A DNA stretch of 64,000 nucleotides from Devosia sp. ZB163 (GCF_028613635.1 NZ_JAQRMY010000003.1:694787-758786), one strand, 5' to 3'; counted from the stretch's first letter, positions 15,571 to 25,454 are shown. Numbers and translations are program-made. The notes: generated by a model from the sequence alone, not told the origin.

Positions 15571-15927
15571 ATGGCGGGTCCCGCACGCCTGACGACGCAC
15601 GTACTCGACACGATGCATGGCAAGCCGGCCGTTGGGATGCGGTTCGACCTTGCCATGGTACATGGCGACCACACGCACCATATTCTGTCAGGACACACCA
15701 ATGCCGATGGGCGGGCCGACCGGCCGCTGCTCGAGGGCGACAGCTTCCACCTGGGCGGCTATGAGCTGATCTTCCATGTGGGGCAGTATTTCGAGCGGCT
15801 CGGCGTGGAGCTCGAGACCCCGTTCCTCGACACGGTGCCCGTGCGTTTCGTGATGAGCGAGGAGGCGCATTATCATGTGCCGCTGCTCGTCTCGCCGTAC
15901 GGCTATTCGACCTACCGGGGAAGCTGA
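15571..15927 (+). CDS. uraH: 5-hydroxyisourate hydrolase (transthyretin-like)
   Basis: 118 residues, preceded by AAGGAA 7 bases before the ATG. All family marks are present: LTTHVLDTMHGKPA at the N-terminus, SGHTNADGRADRPL in the middle, and the C-terminal tetrapeptide YRGS. The enzyme hydrolyses 5-hydroxyisourate to OHCU between urate oxidase and UraD. Its stop codon overlaps the xdhA start (TGATG), so it is the first gene of a uraH-xdhA-xdhB operon. Confidence 0.96.
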   Translation: MAGPARLTTHVLDTMHGKPAVGMRFDLAMVHGDHTHHILSGHTNADGRADRPLLEGDSFHLGGYELIFHVGQYFERLGVELETPFLDTVPVRFVMSEEAHYHVPLLVSPYGYSTYRGS

Positions 15928-17390
15928 TGACTGAAGTCCGAGGCCAGTTGCGCTTCATCCTCAATGACAGGGACGTGGTGCTGGACAACCTTCCGGCGAC
16001 GCGAACGCTGCTTGATTTCCTGCGGCTCGACCGGCGGATGACGGGCTCCAAGGAAGGGTGTGCCGAGGGCGACTGCGGCGCCTGCACCGTGCTGGTGGGA
16101 CGGCTGAAGCGCGGCCAGCTGGTCTACGAGACAGTCAATGCCTGCATCTGCTTCGTCGGCTCGCTCGATGCGACGCATGTGGTGACGGTCGAGCACCTGT
16201 CGGCGGCCAACGGGCCGCTGCATCCGGTGCAGCAGGCGATGGTCGATCATCACGGCAGCCAGTGCGGGTTCTGCACGCCGGGCATCGTGATGTCGCTCTA
16301 TGGCATGTGGATGCAGAACGCCGATCCGTCAGTGAACGATATCGAGGTGGCGCTGCAGGGGAACCTCTGCCGCTGCACCGGGTACGCGCCGATCATCAAG
16401 GCCGGCAAATCAATCTCCGCCTATGGCACGGTGGTTGCCGATCCGCTCATCGTGGAACGGCAGTCGATCAAGGCTCGGCTTCAGGCGCTCAAGGACGGCA
16501 AGCGTGTCGAACTGGGCGAGGACAAGGACCGCGTGATCGTTCCGGCCTCGTCCGACGACCTCGCCGAGGTCTATGCTGCCAATCCGACGGGGACGCTGGT
16601 TGCGGGCGCAACGGACGTCGGCCTATGGGTCACCAAGTTCATGCGCGACATCGGGCCGATGATCTTCATCGGCGACATCGCGGATCTCCACGGCATCGGG
16701 GAAGTGGATGGTGCGCTGCGCATCGGCGCGGCCGTGACCTATTCCGACGCCGAAGCCGCGATCACCTCGCGCTACCCGCAGCTTGCGACGTTCTGGAGCC
16801 GCATCGGCGGCCAGCAGGTGCGCAATGCGGGGACGATCGGCGCCAATATCGCGAACGGCTCGCCGATCGGCGACACGCCACCGCCGCTGATCGTGCTGGG
16901 GGCATCGATCACGCTCAGGAAGGGCGATGTCCGGCGCGAGGTGAAGCTCGAGGATTTCTTCATCGCCTATGGCAAGCAGGATCGGCAGCCCGGCGAGTTC
17001 GTCGAGGCGGTGACGATCCCGCCCCTGGGCGAGGGCGAGCAGTTCGCCTGCTACAAGATCACCAAGCGGCGGGACGAGGACATCTCCTCGGTCTGCGGTG
17101 CCTTCCGCGTGAAGGTCGAGGCGGGCGCAGTGGCTGACGTCTGCATCGCCTTCGGCGGCATGGCGGCGACGCCGAAGCGTGCGAAGACGGTTGAGGCGGC
17201 CTTGCTGGGCAAGCCGTGGACCGCGGCCACGGTCGAGGCGGCGCTCTCCGCCTACGCCGAGGACTACCAGCCGATCACGGACATGCGCGCGTCGGCCGAA
17301 TATCGAATGGTTTCGGCGCAGAACCTGCTCCGCCGTTTCCTGCTCGAGACGACGGGCGAAGGTGAGCGGCTGGTGAGGGAGGTGGCATGA
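15927..17390 (+). CDS. xdhA: Xanthine dehydrogenase small (FeS/FAD) subunit
   Basis: 487 residues. Residues ~1-165 carry two 2Fe-2S sites: GCAEGDCGACTVLVG for the first, and CGFCTPGIVMSLYG plus GNLCRCTGYAPI for the second. From ~190 on is the FAD domain (LVAGATDVGLWVTK, GTIGANIANGSPIGD). The subunit passes electrons from the molybdenum centre to NAD via FAD during hypoxanthine/xanthine oxidation to urate. It is coupled by overlap to both uraH (TGATG) and xdhB (ATGA). Confidence 0.96.
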   Translation: MTEVRGQLRFILNDRDVVLDNLPATRTLLDFLRLDRRMTGSKEGCAEGDCGACTVLVGRLKRGQLVYETVNACICFVGSLDATHVVTVEHLSAANGPLHPVQQAMVDHHGSQCGFCTPGIVMSLYGMWMQNADPSVNDIEVALQGNLCRCTGYAPIIKAGKSISAYGTVVADPLIVERQSIKARLQALKDGKRVELGEDKDRVIVPASSDDLAEVYAANPTGTLVAGATDVGLWVTKFMRDIGPMIFIGDIADLHGIGEVDGALRIGAAVTYSDAEAAITSRYPQLATFWSRIGGQQVRNAGTIGANIANGSPIGDTPPPLIVLGASITLRKGDVRREVKLEDFFIAYGKQDRQPGEFVEAVTIPPLGEGEQFACYKITKRRDEDISSVCGAFRVKVEAGAVADVCIAFGGMAATPKRAKTVEAALLGKPWTAATVEAALSAYAEDYQPITDMRASAEYRMVSAQNLLRRFLLETTGEGERLVREVA

Positions 17391-19714
17391 ACAAGCAGAG
17401 CGCCATCACCGCTCCCGGCGTCTTGCACGAGCCGCTGGTCCATGACAGTGCGGCAAAGCATGTGTCGGGGCGGGCCGAGTATATCGACGACATCGACGAG
17501 CCGTCGGGGACGCTGCATGCCTATCTCGCGCTGAGCGAGCGCGCCCATGCCGAGATCGCCTCGATGGACCTCACGGCCGTGCGCGCGGCGCCGGGTGTCG
17601 TCGACGTGGTCACGGCAGACGATATCCCGGGGGAGAATGACATCTCCTCGACGCACCTCCACGACGAGCCGGTCTTTGCGACGACCAAGGTCGAGTACTG
17701 GGGCCAACCGCTCTTTGCGGTGGTGGCGGAGACGCGGGAAGCGGCGCGGCGGGCGAGCCGCCTGGCGCGCATCGAGTATCGCGACCTGCCGCACCAGACC
17801 GATGTCGATGCGGCGCGGGCCAACGGCAACAGGCTGGTGACGGCACCCCTGAAGCTCGAGCGCGGCGATGTCGCGGCCGGGCTTGCCAAGGCGCAGAGGC
17901 GGCTCAAGGGTTCGATGCTGATCGGCGGGCAGGAGCACTTCTACCTCGAGGGGCAGATATCCCTCGCGGTGCCGGGCGAGGACGACGACGTAACGGTCTA
18001 CGCCTCGACGCAGCACCCCAGCGAAATCCAGCTGATGGTCGGCCACGTGCTCGGTGTCGAGATGCATGCGGTGACGGTGAACGTGCGCCGCATGGGAGGT
18101 GGCTTCGGCGGCAAGGAAACGCAGGGGAACCTCTATGCGGTGGTAGCGGCGCTGGCCGCCAAGAAGCTCCACCGCGCCATCAAGCTGCGGCCCGACCGGG
18201 ACGACGATTTCCAGACCACCGGCAAGCGCCACGATTTCCGCGTCGACTACGAGGTCGGCTATGACGACGACGGGCGCATCCAGGCGGTCGATGCCGTCTA
18301 TGCGGCGCGTGCCGGATGGTCGGCGGACCTGTCGGGGCCGGTGACGGACCGGGCGCTGTTCCACTGCGACAACGCCTATTGGTATCCGGCGGTGCGGGCG
18401 CGGTCGGAGCCGTTCTATACCAATACCTGCTCGAACACGGCGTTCCGCGGTTTCGGCGGCCCGCAGGGCATGGTCGGCTGCGAGCGCTGGATCGAGGACA
18501 TCGCCTATGCGCTGGGCCGGGATCCGCTCGAGATTCGCAAGGCCAACTTCTACGGCACCGACACCAACAACATCACGCCCTACCACCAGACGGTGACAGA
18601 CAACGTCATCCACCGCGTGGTGGAGGAACTCGAGGCGAGTGCCGACTACCAGGCGCGGCGCGAGGCGGTGATCGCGTTCAACCGGACCAGCAAGGTTCTC
18701 AAGAAGGGTATCGCGCTGACGCCGGTGAAGTTCGGCATCAGCTTTACCGCCACCTGGTACAATCAGGCGGGTGCGCTGGTGCACGTCTATCGCGACGGCT
18801 CGATCCACCTGAGCCACGGCGGCACCGAGATGGGGCAGGGCCTCTACATCAAGGTGGCGCAGGTGGTGGCGGACGAGTTCCAGGTGCCGCTGGCCTCGGT
18901 GAAGATCAACGCGACGACGACGGGCAAGGTGCCCAATACGTCGGCCACGGCGGCTTCGTCGGGCACGGACCTGAATGGCGCGGCGGCAGCCGACGCCTGC
19001 CGGCAGATCAAGGCGCGGCTCGTCGCCCATGCGGCGCGGGTTTACGAGGTGAGCGAGGCCGAGGTGACGTTCGAGCCGGGCGGCGTGCGCTGCGGGCAGA
19101 AGTTCGTGACCTTCGCAGAGCTGGTGGCCTCGGCATACGTGGGCCGCGTGCAGCTTTCGGCGGCTGGTTTCTACAAGACGCCGCGCATCCATTGGGACCG
19201 GGCGGCCGGGCGCGGCGATCCGTTCTACTACTTCGCCTATGGCGCCTCGTGCTCTGAGGTGACGATCGACACGCTCACCGGCGAATACCAGGTGGACCGC
19301 GTCGACATCCTCCATGACGTGGGCAAATCTCTGAACCCGGCCATCGACAAGGGCCAGGTGGAGGGCGGTTTCATCCAGGGGATGGGGTGGCTGACCACCG
19401 AGGAGCTGTGGTGGGACGGCAAGGGCCAACTGCGGACGCATGCCCCCTCGACCTACAAGATCCCGCTCGCCTCGGACGTGCCGCCGATCTTCAACGTGAC
19501 GCTCGCGGAGTGGAGCGTGAACAAGGAAGCCACAATCGGCCGCAGCAAGGCCGTGGGCGAGCCGCCGCTGATGCTGGCGATCTCGGTGGTCGAGGCGCTG
19601 TCGATGGCGGTGGCTTCGGTGGCCGAGTACCGGGTAGCGCCGCAGCTCGATACGCCGGTGACGCCCGAGCGGGTGCTGATGGGGGTCGAGCGGATGCGGA
19701 AGGCGCGAGGCTGA
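17387..19714 (+). CDS. xdhB: Xanthine dehydrogenase molybdopterin-binding subunit
   Basis: 775 residues, normal for XdhB. Molybdopterin-site motifs are present in order: GGGFGGKETQG, the FRGFGGPQGM loop, GGTEMGQGLYIK, and the C-terminal GRSKAVGEPPLML, whose Glu is the catalytic base. It oxidises hypoxanthine and xanthine at the molybdenum cofactor. The start overlaps the xdhA stop by 4 bp. A REP-type pair separates it from xdhC. Confidence 0.97.
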   Translation: MNKQSAITAPGVLHEPLVHDSAAKHVSGRAEYIDDIDEPSGTLHAYLALSERAHAEIASMDLTAVRAAPGVVDVVTADDIPGENDISSTHLHDEPVFATTKVEYWGQPLFAVVAETREAARRASRLARIEYRDLPHQTDVDAARANGNRLVTAPLKLERGDVAAGLAKAQRRLKGSMLIGGQEHFYLEGQISLAVPGEDDDVTVYASTQHPSEIQLMVGHVLGVEMHAVTVNVRRMGGGFGGKETQGNLYAVVAALAAKKLHRAIKLRPDRDDDFQTTGKRHDFRVDYEVGYDDDGRIQAVDAVYAARAGWSADLSGPVTDRALFHCDNAYWYPAVRARSEPFYTNTCSNTAFRGFGGPQGMVGCERWIEDIAYALGRDPLEIRKANFYGTDTNNITPYHQTVTDNVIHRVVEELEASADYQARREAVIAFNRTSKVLKKGIALTPVKFGISFTATWYNQAGALVHVYRDGSIHLSHGGTEMGQGLYIKVAQVVADEFQVPLASVKINATTTGKVPNTSATAASSGTDLNGAAAADACRQIKARLVAHAARVYEVSEAEVTFEPGGVRCGQKFVTFAELVASAYVGRVQLSAAGFYKTPRIHWDRAAGRGDPFYYFAYGASCSEVTIDTLTGEYQVDRVDILHDVGKSLNPAIDKGQVEGGFIQGMGWLTTEELWWDGKGQLRTHAPSTYKIPLASDVPPIFNVTLAEWSVNKEATIGRSKAVGEPPLMLAISVVEALSMAVASVAEYRVAPQLDTPVTPERVLMGVERMRKARG

Positions 19715-19735
19715 GATGGCGGTGCGCGGGGCTCC

Positions 19736-19850
19736 CCCCTCATCCGCCCTTCGGGCACCTTCTCCCACAAGGGGAGAAGGCCACCCCGCCGACATTACAG
19801 TCGGGCCTTCTCCCTTGATGGGAGAAGGTGGGCGAAGCCCGGATGAGGGT
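19736..19850. repeat. REP-like inverted pair between xdhB and xdhC
   Basis: CCCTCATCCGCCCTTCGGGCACCTTCTCCC near 19737 is mirrored by GGGAGAAGGTGGGCGAAGCCCGGATGAGGG ending near 19849, with a second CCTTCTCCC...GGGAGAAGG palindrome in each arm. This is a common Hyphomicrobiales-type intergenic element. It lies inside the purine operon and could stabilise or partially terminate the xdhAB message. Confidence 0.75.
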
Positions 19851-19861
19851 GAGGCAGCACG

Positions 19862-20734
19862 ATGAGCCTCTCCGCCACGATCCTCCGCACTTTCCTTGCC
19901 GGCAATCCCGCGGCCATCGTCGCCGAACTGACGCAGGTGCGCGGATCGTCGCCGCGCGAGGCCGGGGCGTTCATGTTGATCTCGGCGGAGCGGCAGGTCG
20001 GCACGATCGGGGGCGGGGCGCTCGAGTACATGGTGATCGACCGGGCGCGGCAGGTGCTGCGCATTGGGGAGGCGGGGGACAGCCTCGATATCCCGCTGGG
20101 GCCCGAGATCGGGCAGTGCTGCGGCGGGCGCGTGGACGTTGCGCTGCGGCGGCTGACGCCGGAGATTGCCGCGGCGCTGGTTCAGCGACTCGCGGCTGAG
20201 GAGGCTGCGCGGCCGCATGTCTATCTGTTCGGCGCGGGGCATGTCGGGCATGCGCTGGCGCGTGCGTTGGCGCCGCTGCCGCTCAGGGTACATGTCGTCG
20301 ATACGCGGCCGGATGAGCTGGTTGACCTGCCCGAGGCAGTGGAGCAGCACGCCGTGCCCATGCCGGAGGCGGTGGTTCGCTCGGCGCCGCGGGGTAGCGC
20401 CTATGTCATCCTAACCCACGATCACGCGCTCGATTTCCTGATCGGCGCCGAGGCGTTGCAGCGCGGTGACGCGCCTTATGTCGGCATGGTCGGCTCGAAG
20501 ACGAAGCGGGCGCGATTCCGTTCCTGGTACCTCGGCGAAGGGTACCCTGCGGGGCCGCTCGACGGGCTGGTGCTGCCCATTGGCGGCAGGGCCTTCCCCA
20601 AAGGGCTTGGGGACAAGCGTCCGGAAGTCATCGCCGCGCTGGCGGCCGCCGAGATAATGATCCACATTGGTCGCCGGGAAGCTTCAGTCGCAGAGCCGGT
20701 TTCGACTCAGTCGGGAGCCGTCGTTGGAGACTAG
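19862..20734 (+). CDS. xdhC: Xanthine dehydrogenase accessory protein XdhC
   Basis: 290 residues. The N-terminal part has VRGSSPREAGAFMLI, GTIGGGALEY and GPEIGQCCGGRV, where the Cys pair is typical for XdhC handling of molybdenum cofactor. A Rossmann-like C-terminal domain follows (YLFGAGHVGHALARAL, ILTHDHALDF, GMVGSKTKRARF). XdhC inserts the sulfurated cofactor into XdhB. The last 11 bp overlap the start of the ABC ATPase gene, joining the enzyme and transporter genes in one transcript. Confidence 0.95.
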   Translation: MSLSATILRTFLAGNPAAIVAELTQVRGSSPREAGAFMLISAERQVGTIGGGALEYMVIDRARQVLRIGEAGDSLDIPLGPEIGQCCGGRVDVALRRLTPEIAAALVQRLAAEEAARPHVYLFGAGHVGHALARALAPLPLRVHVVDTRPDELVDLPEAVEQHAVPMPEAVVRSAPRGSAYVILTHDHALDFLIGAEALQRGDAPYVGMVGSKTKRARFRSWYLGEGYPAGPLDGLVLPIGGRAFPKGLGDKRPEVIAALAAAEIMIHIGRREASVAEPVSTQSGAVVGD

Positions 20735-22286
20735 CCTCATCCCCCGCCTCGAACTGGTCGGCATCACCAAGCGCTTTCCGGGCGTGCTGGCCAATGACAA
20801 TGTCGGCTTCTCCGTGAAGCCGGGCGAAATCCACGCTCTGCTCGGCGAGAACGGGGCGGGCAAATCCACCCTGGTCAAGATGATCTACGGGATCATGCAG
20901 CCCGATGCCGGCGAGATCCGGTGGAACGGGCAGCGGGTGGTCGTGCACAATCCCAAGGCCGCGCGGAAGCTGGGCGTGGGCATGGTGTTCCAGCATTTCA
21001 GCCTGTTCGAGGCGATGACGGTGCTCGAGAACATCGCGCTCGGCCTCGACAGCAAGGTGCCGGCGCGCGACCTCGAGGCCAGGGTGCGCGAGGTGTTGAA
21101 GCAATACGGGCTGCAGCTCGATCCGCACCGGACCGTGTCGACGCTGTCGGTGGGCGAGCGCCAGCGCATCGAGATCGTGCGCGCACTGCTGCTCAACCCG
21201 AGCCTGCTCATCATGGACGAGCCGACCTCGGTGCTGACGCCGCAGGAGGTGGACCAGCTGTTCGTCGTGCTGCGCCAGCTGGCGCGGGAAGGCTGCTCGA
21301 TCCTCTACATTTCGCACAAGCTGCACGAGATAAAGGCGCTGTGCGATACGGCGACGATCCTGAGGGGCGGCAAGGTCGTTGCGACCTGCGATCCGAAGGT
21401 CGAGACCTCGCGCTCGATGGCCGAGAAGATGATCGGCGCTGGGCTCAAGGACGTGAAGAAGGCGCCGGGCCGCTCGTTCGGGGGCGACAAGTTCGTGGTC
21501 GAGGGGCTCACGGTGCCGAGGACCGAGGCGTTCGGGACGGGGCTCGACAGCATCTCGTTCACGGTGCGGGCGGGGGAGATTTTCGGCATCGCGGGCGTGG
21601 CGGGGAACGGGCAATCCGAGCTGCTGCTGGCGCTCGACGGTGAGGTGCAGGTGCAGCCCGAAGCGATCCGCATCGAGGGCAAGGCGGCGGGGGAACTCTC
21701 GCCGAACGCTCGGCGGCGGCTGGGGCTCTGCGCGGTGCCGGAGGAGCGGAACGGGCACGCTGCCATCGGGGACTTCACGCTCGCGGACAACAGTGTGCTG
21801 ACGGCTCGCAACCGGTTGGGGATGGTGACGGGCGGGCTGATCCGCGCAGGGGCAGCCAAGACCTACACGGGCAAGGTGATCGCCGATTTCGCGGTGAAGG
21901 CGCTAGGGCCGGGGTCGACGGCGGGTTCGCTGTCGGGTGGGAACCTGCAAAAGTTCATCATGGGTCGCGAGATCCTGCAGAAGCCGAGCGTCCTGGTGGT
22001 GAGCCAGCCGACCTGGGGCGTCGATGCGGGCGCGGCAGCGGCGATCCACCAGTCGATCGTCGAGCTGGCGCAGACGGGAACGGCTGTGGTGATCATCAGC
22101 CAGGACCTCGACGAACTGCTGGCGCTCTGCGACACGCTGGCGGTGATCAACGGCGGGCGGCTCAGCGCGCCGATGCGGGTGGGCGAAGTCTCGATCGAAG
22201 AGATCGGGCTGTTGATGGGCGGTATCCACGGCACAGCCGCGGAAACGCATATCGTGCCGGGGGAGCGCGATGCAGTTCCAGCTTGA
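20724..22286 (+). CDS. Purine/nucleoside ABC transporter ATP-binding protein (two NBDs)
   Basis: 520 residues from TTG at 20724 (GGGAG upstream). NBD1 has the full set: [32 protein letters not shown]2 has the degenerate set usual in this family: GVAGNGQSE instead of Walker A Lys, SGGNLQKFIMGREI, and SQPTWGVD in place of the Walker B DEPT. The double-NBD form with BMP-type binding protein is the RbsA/NupO-like nucleoside importer layout. Flanking xdh and puuD genes point to purine base or nucleoside import. It overlaps xdhC by 11 bp and the first permease by 17 bp. Confidence 0.93.
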   Translation: METSLIPRLELVGITKRFPGVLANDNVGFSVKPGEIHALLGENGAGKSTLVKMIYGIMQPDAGEIRWNGQRVVVHNPKAARKLGVGMVFQHFSLFEAMTVLENIALGLDSKVPARDLEARVREVLKQYGLQLDPHRTVSTLSVGERQRIEIVRALLLNPSLLIMDEPTSVLTPQEVDQLFVVLRQLAREGCSILYISHKLHEIKALCDTATILRGGKVVATCDPKVETSRSMAEKMIGAGLKDVKKAPGRSFGGDKFVVEGLTVPRTEAFGTGLDSISFTVRAGEIFGIAGVAGNGQSELLLALDGEVQVQPEAIRIEGKAAGELSPNARRRLGLCAVPEERNGHAAIGDFTLADNSVLTARNRLGMVTGGLIRAGAAKTYTGKVIADFAVKALGPGSTAGSLSGGNLQKFIMGREILQKPSVLVVSQPTWGVDAGAAAAIHQSIVELAQTGTAVVIISQDLDELLALCDTLAVINGGRLSAPMRVGEVSIEEIGLLMGGIHGTAAETHIVPGERDAVPA

Positions 22287-23352
22287 GAAACGTCCGGCGC
22301 CCAGCCGGACCATGCGGATCGTGACGCCGTTTGCGGCCGTGGCGCTGACCATGGTGCTGGGCGCGATCGTGTTCACGCTGCTCGGCTATGACGGGCTGGC
22401 GGCGGTGCGCGAGATATTCTTCACGCCGCTGACCAATTCCTACAAGTGGCAGGACCTGGCGGTGAAGGCGACGCCGCTGGTGATCATTGCGGTGGGGCTG
22501 TCCGTCAGCTACCGGGCCAATGTCTGGAACATCGGCGCCGAGGGGCAGTACATCGTCGGCGCCATCGCCGGTACCGGGGTCGGGCTGCTCACCCATACGA
22601 TGACGGGACCGTGGATCTTCCCGCTGATGCTGCTTGCGGGCATTGCCGGCGGGGCGGCCTATGCGGCGATCCCGGCGTTCCTCAGGACGCAGTTCAAGGT
22701 CAACGAGATCCTGACCACGCTGATGCTGACCTACGTGTCGGTGCAACTGCTCAACTACCTGGTGTTCGGGCCGTGGAAGAGCCCGACCTCGATGGGGCAG
22801 CCGCAGACGGTGCTGTTCTCGGCCGACCAGTCGCAGCCCTACATCATCCCCGGCACGATCGTGCAGGTGGGGACGCCGATCGCGATCGTGGTGGCGCTGC
22901 TCGTCTGGTTCGTGATGTCCCGCTCGGTGTTCGGGTTCCAGGTGCGCGCGGTGGGTGCGTCGCCGGCGGCAGCGCGGTATGGCGGGTTCTCGGCCAACCG
23001 GACCGTGTGGCTGGCGCTGCTGGTGAGCGGCGGGCTTGCCGGGCTCGCCGGCATTCTCGAGGCAACCGGGCCGTTCGGGCGGCTCGTGCCGCAGTTTCCG
23101 ACCAATTACGGGTTCACGGCCATCATCGTCGCCTTCCTCGGGCGGCTGCATCCGCTGGGCGTCCTGATCGCGGGCACGGCGCTCGCCATCACTTTCGTGG
23201 GTGGCGAGGTGGCGCAGACGACGATCCAGCTGCCGTTCGCGGCCGTGGGCATCTTCCAGGCGATGATGCTGTTCCTGCTGCTCGCGGGCGATATCTTCGT
23301 GCGGTACCGCTTCAAGCGGAGTGTCCCTGAAGCGACGAGGGCGGCGGCATGA
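22270..23352 (+). CDS. Purine/nucleoside ABC transporter permease 1
   Basis: 360 residues with ~9-10 hydrophobic helices and the BPD_transp_2 motifs NVWNIGAEGQYIVGAIAGTG and FKVNEILTTLMLTYVSVQLLNY. The segment VGASPAAARYGGFSANR is the cytoplasmic EAA-like loop of this family. It forms the channel with permease 2. Its start overlaps the ATPase gene, and its stop overlaps the next permease (ATGA). Confidence 0.94.
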   Translation: MQFQLEKRPAPSRTMRIVTPFAAVALTMVLGAIVFTLLGYDGLAAVREIFFTPLTNSYKWQDLAVKATPLVIIAVGLSVSYRANVWNIGAEGQYIVGAIAGTGVGLLTHTMTGPWIFPLMLLAGIAGGAAYAAIPAFLRTQFKVNEILTTLMLTYVSVQLLNYLVFGPWKSPTSMGQPQTVLFSADQSQPYIIPGTIVQVGTPIAIVVALLVWFVMSRSVFGFQVRAVGASPAAARYGGFSANRTVWLALLVSGGLAGLAGILEATGPFGRLVPQFPTNYGFTAIIVAFLGRLHPLGVLIAGTALAITFVGGEVAQTTIQLPFAAVGIFQAMMLFLLLAGDIFVRYRFKRSVPEATRAAA

Positions 23353-24278
23353 CACTCGACCTCATCATTCCCATCATCATCACGCTGGTCGGCGCCTCGA
23401 CGCCGATCCTCCTCGCCGGTCTCGGCGAACTGGTGGCGGAAAAGAGCGGCGTGCTCAACCTCGGCGTCGAGGGCATGATGCTGATCGGCGCGGTGATCAC
23501 CGTGGCCGTGGTGCTGCTCACCGGCAACCACTGGCTGGCGATCGTCTGCGCGGCCGGTGCGTCCGCGGCAGCGGCCCTGATCTTCGGGTTCCTGACGCTG
23601 TCGCTCTCGGCCAACCAGGTCGCGACCGGGCTGGCGCTCACGATCTTCGGCACCGGATTCTCGGCCCTGTTCGGCCAGCCCTATACGGGCAAGGCCGTGC
23701 CGCTGTTCCGCTCGCCGTTCCCACCGGAGCTGGCGGCCGATCCGGTCTGGCGCGTGGTCTTCGGCTATTCGCCGCTGGTCTACTTCTCGCTGATCATGGT
23801 GGTGGCGGTGTGGTGGTTCCTGCAGCGGACGCGTGCGGGGCTGATCCTGCGCGCCGTGGGCGAGAACGACCTTTCGGCACATTCCATCGGCTATTCGGTG
23901 ATCGGCGTGCGCTACCTTGCGGTGGCGTTCGGCGGGGCCATGGCGGGCATCGCGGGGAGTTGCTTCCCCCTGATCCTCACTCCGCAATGGGTCGAGCGGC
24001 TGACCACGGGGCGCGGCTGGATCGCGCTGGCGCTGGTGGTGTTCGCGGCGTGGCGGCCGTTCCGGCTGCTGGCGGGCGCGTATCTGTTCGGCCTCGTGAT
24101 GACGCTCGAGGTCTATGCCAAGGCAGCCGGCGGCGGGTTCCGCGTGCTGCCATCCGAGCTCTGGGCGGCCTTGCCCTACCTCGCAACAATTCTGGTGCTA
24201 GTGCTGATTTCCATGCGGCGCGGCGGCAGCTCCAGTGCACCGGCCTGCCTCGGCAAGCCGTTCCTTCCAACGGGCTAG
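23349..24278 (+). CDS. Purine/nucleoside ABC transporter permease 2
   Basis: 309 residues, hydrophobic throughout. The start LGELVAEKSGVLNLGVEGMMLIGAV is diagnostic for the second permease of BMP-type nucleoside importers, and RAVGENDLSAHSIGYSVIGVRYLAVAFGG is the coupling loop. It is translationally coupled to permease 1 by a 4-bp overlap. The binding-protein gene follows after 49 bp. Confidence 0.94.
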   Translation: MTLDLIIPIIITLVGASTPILLAGLGELVAEKSGVLNLGVEGMMLIGAVITVAVVLLTGNHWLAIVCAAGASAAAALIFGFLTLSLSANQVATGLALTIFGTGFSALFGQPYTGKAVPLFRSPFPPELAADPVWRVVFGYSPLVYFSLIMVVAVWWFLQRTRAGLILRAVGENDLSAHSIGYSVIGVRYLAVAFGGAMAGIAGSCFPLILTPQWVERLTTGRGWIALALVVFAAWRPFRLLAGAYLFGLVMTLEVYAKAAGGGFRVLPSELWAALPYLATILVLVLISMRRGGSSSAPACLGKPFLPTG

Positions 24279-24327
24279 CAGCAGGGAAAGCCGGCCCGAA
24301 CGACAACTCGTCATGCAGGAGAGACAG

Positions 24328-25410
24328 ATGACAGTTCTGAACAGACGCACTCTGATCAAGATTGGTGGCGCCGCCGCGGCGCTTCCGCTGGTCGGCGGGC
24401 GCGCATTCGCCCAGGAGAAGCTCAAGGTCGGCTTCGTGCTGATCGGCACGCCGGACGACAACGGCTGGAACTTCGGCCACGACACTGGCCGCAAGTACAT
24501 GCTGGACCAGATCGGTGCCGACAAGGTCGAGACCACCGTGGTGACCAACGTGGCCGAGGGTCCGGACAGCGAGCGCGTGTTCCGCGAACTGGCCCAGCAG
24601 GGCCACAAGCTGATCTACGCAACCAGCTTCGGCTATGGCGACTACGTGCACAAAGTCGCCAAGCAGTTCCCGGATGTGAAGTTCGAGTGGGCCACCGGCA
24701 ATTCCACTGCGCCGAACGTCTCGCTCTACAACGCCAAGTTCCACGAGGGCCGCGCGGTCCTCGGCACGATCGCCGGCATGATGACCAAGACCAACACGCT
24801 CGCCTATATCGGGTCGTTCCCGATTCCCGAGGTGCGGATGGGCATCAACGCCTTCGCGATCGCCGCGCGGAAGGTGAACCCCGAGGTCAAGGTCAAGGTC
24901 GTCTATGTCGACAGCTGGTTCGACCCGGCCAAGGAAGCCGACGCGGCTCGTGCCCTGATCGACCAGGGCGTCGACGTCATCACCCAGCACACCGATGGGC
25001 CGGCGGCCCTGCAGGTGGCCGAGGAACGCGGCATCGTCGGCGGTTTCGGCCAGGGCGCGGACATGAGCGCCTTCGCGCCCAAGGCGCATCTCACCGCGAT
25101 CATCGACAACTGGGGCCCGCACTACGTGAAGTCCGTGCAGTCGGTCCTCGACGGCACCTGGGTCGAAGGCAGCGTCTGGGACGGTATCGCCTCGGGTGAG
25201 GTCGAGATCGGCAAGTACAACGAGAAAATCCCGGCCGACGTGGTCGCTGCTGCCGAGAAGGTGAAGAACGACATCGCCGCCGGCACGCTCCACCCGTTCG
25301 CAGGCCCGATCAAGGACAATGCCGGCGCCGAGCGTGTCGCGGCGGGTGACGTGATCGACGACGGCGAGTTCTGGGCTGTCGACTGGTACGCCGAAGGCGT
25401 CGAGGCGTAA
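24328..25410 (+). CDS. BMP family ABC transporter substrate-binding protein
   Basis: 360 residues from ATG at 24328 (AGGAGA upstream). The leader NRRTLIKIGGAAAALPLVGGRAFAQ has a twin-Arg pair followed by a hydrophobic stretch and an AQ cleavage site. The mature protein has BMP features: VGFVLIGTPDDNGWNFGHDTGR, VVTNVAEGPDSERVFRELAQQGHKLIYATSFGY, GRAVLGTIAGMMTKTNTLAYIGSFPIPEV. It should deliver a purine or nucleoside to the permease pair. A terminator follows at 25427. Confidence 0.94.
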   Translation: MTVLNRRTLIKIGGAAAALPLVGGRAFAQEKLKVGFVLIGTPDDNGWNFGHDTGRKYMLDQIGADKVETTVVTNVAEGPDSERVFRELAQQGHKLIYATSFGYGDYVHKVAKQFPDVKFEWATGNSTAPNVSLYNAKFHEGRAVLGTIAGMMTKTNTLAYIGSFPIPEVRMGINAFAIAARKVNPEVKVKVVYVDSWFDPAKEADAARALIDQGVDVITQHTDGPAALQVAEERGIVGGFGQGADMSAFAPKAHLTAIIDNWGPHYVKSVQSVLDGTWVEGSVWDGIASGEVEIGKYNEKIPADVVAAAEKVKNDIAAGTLHPFAGPIKDNAGAERVAAGDVIDDGEFWAVDWYAEGVEA

Positions 25411-25426
25411 GCTTCGTATCCAACAC

Positions 25427-25454
25427 GAGGGGCGGGCGCGAGTCCGCCTCTTTT
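25427..25454 (+). terminator. Probable terminator after the BMP gene
   Basis: GAGGGGCGG and CCGCCTCTT pair over a GCGCGAGT loop (core GGCGG/CCGCC plus G-T wobbles) and run into TTTT. It lies 16 bp after the stop of the substrate-binding protein and separates the transporter genes from puuD. Confidence 0.6.

Noticed and set aside
17264-20350. 1028-codon minus-strand ORF opposite xdhB and xdhC
   Set aside because: Antisense of well-supported xdh genes in high-GC DNA; His/Arg-rich with no domain.
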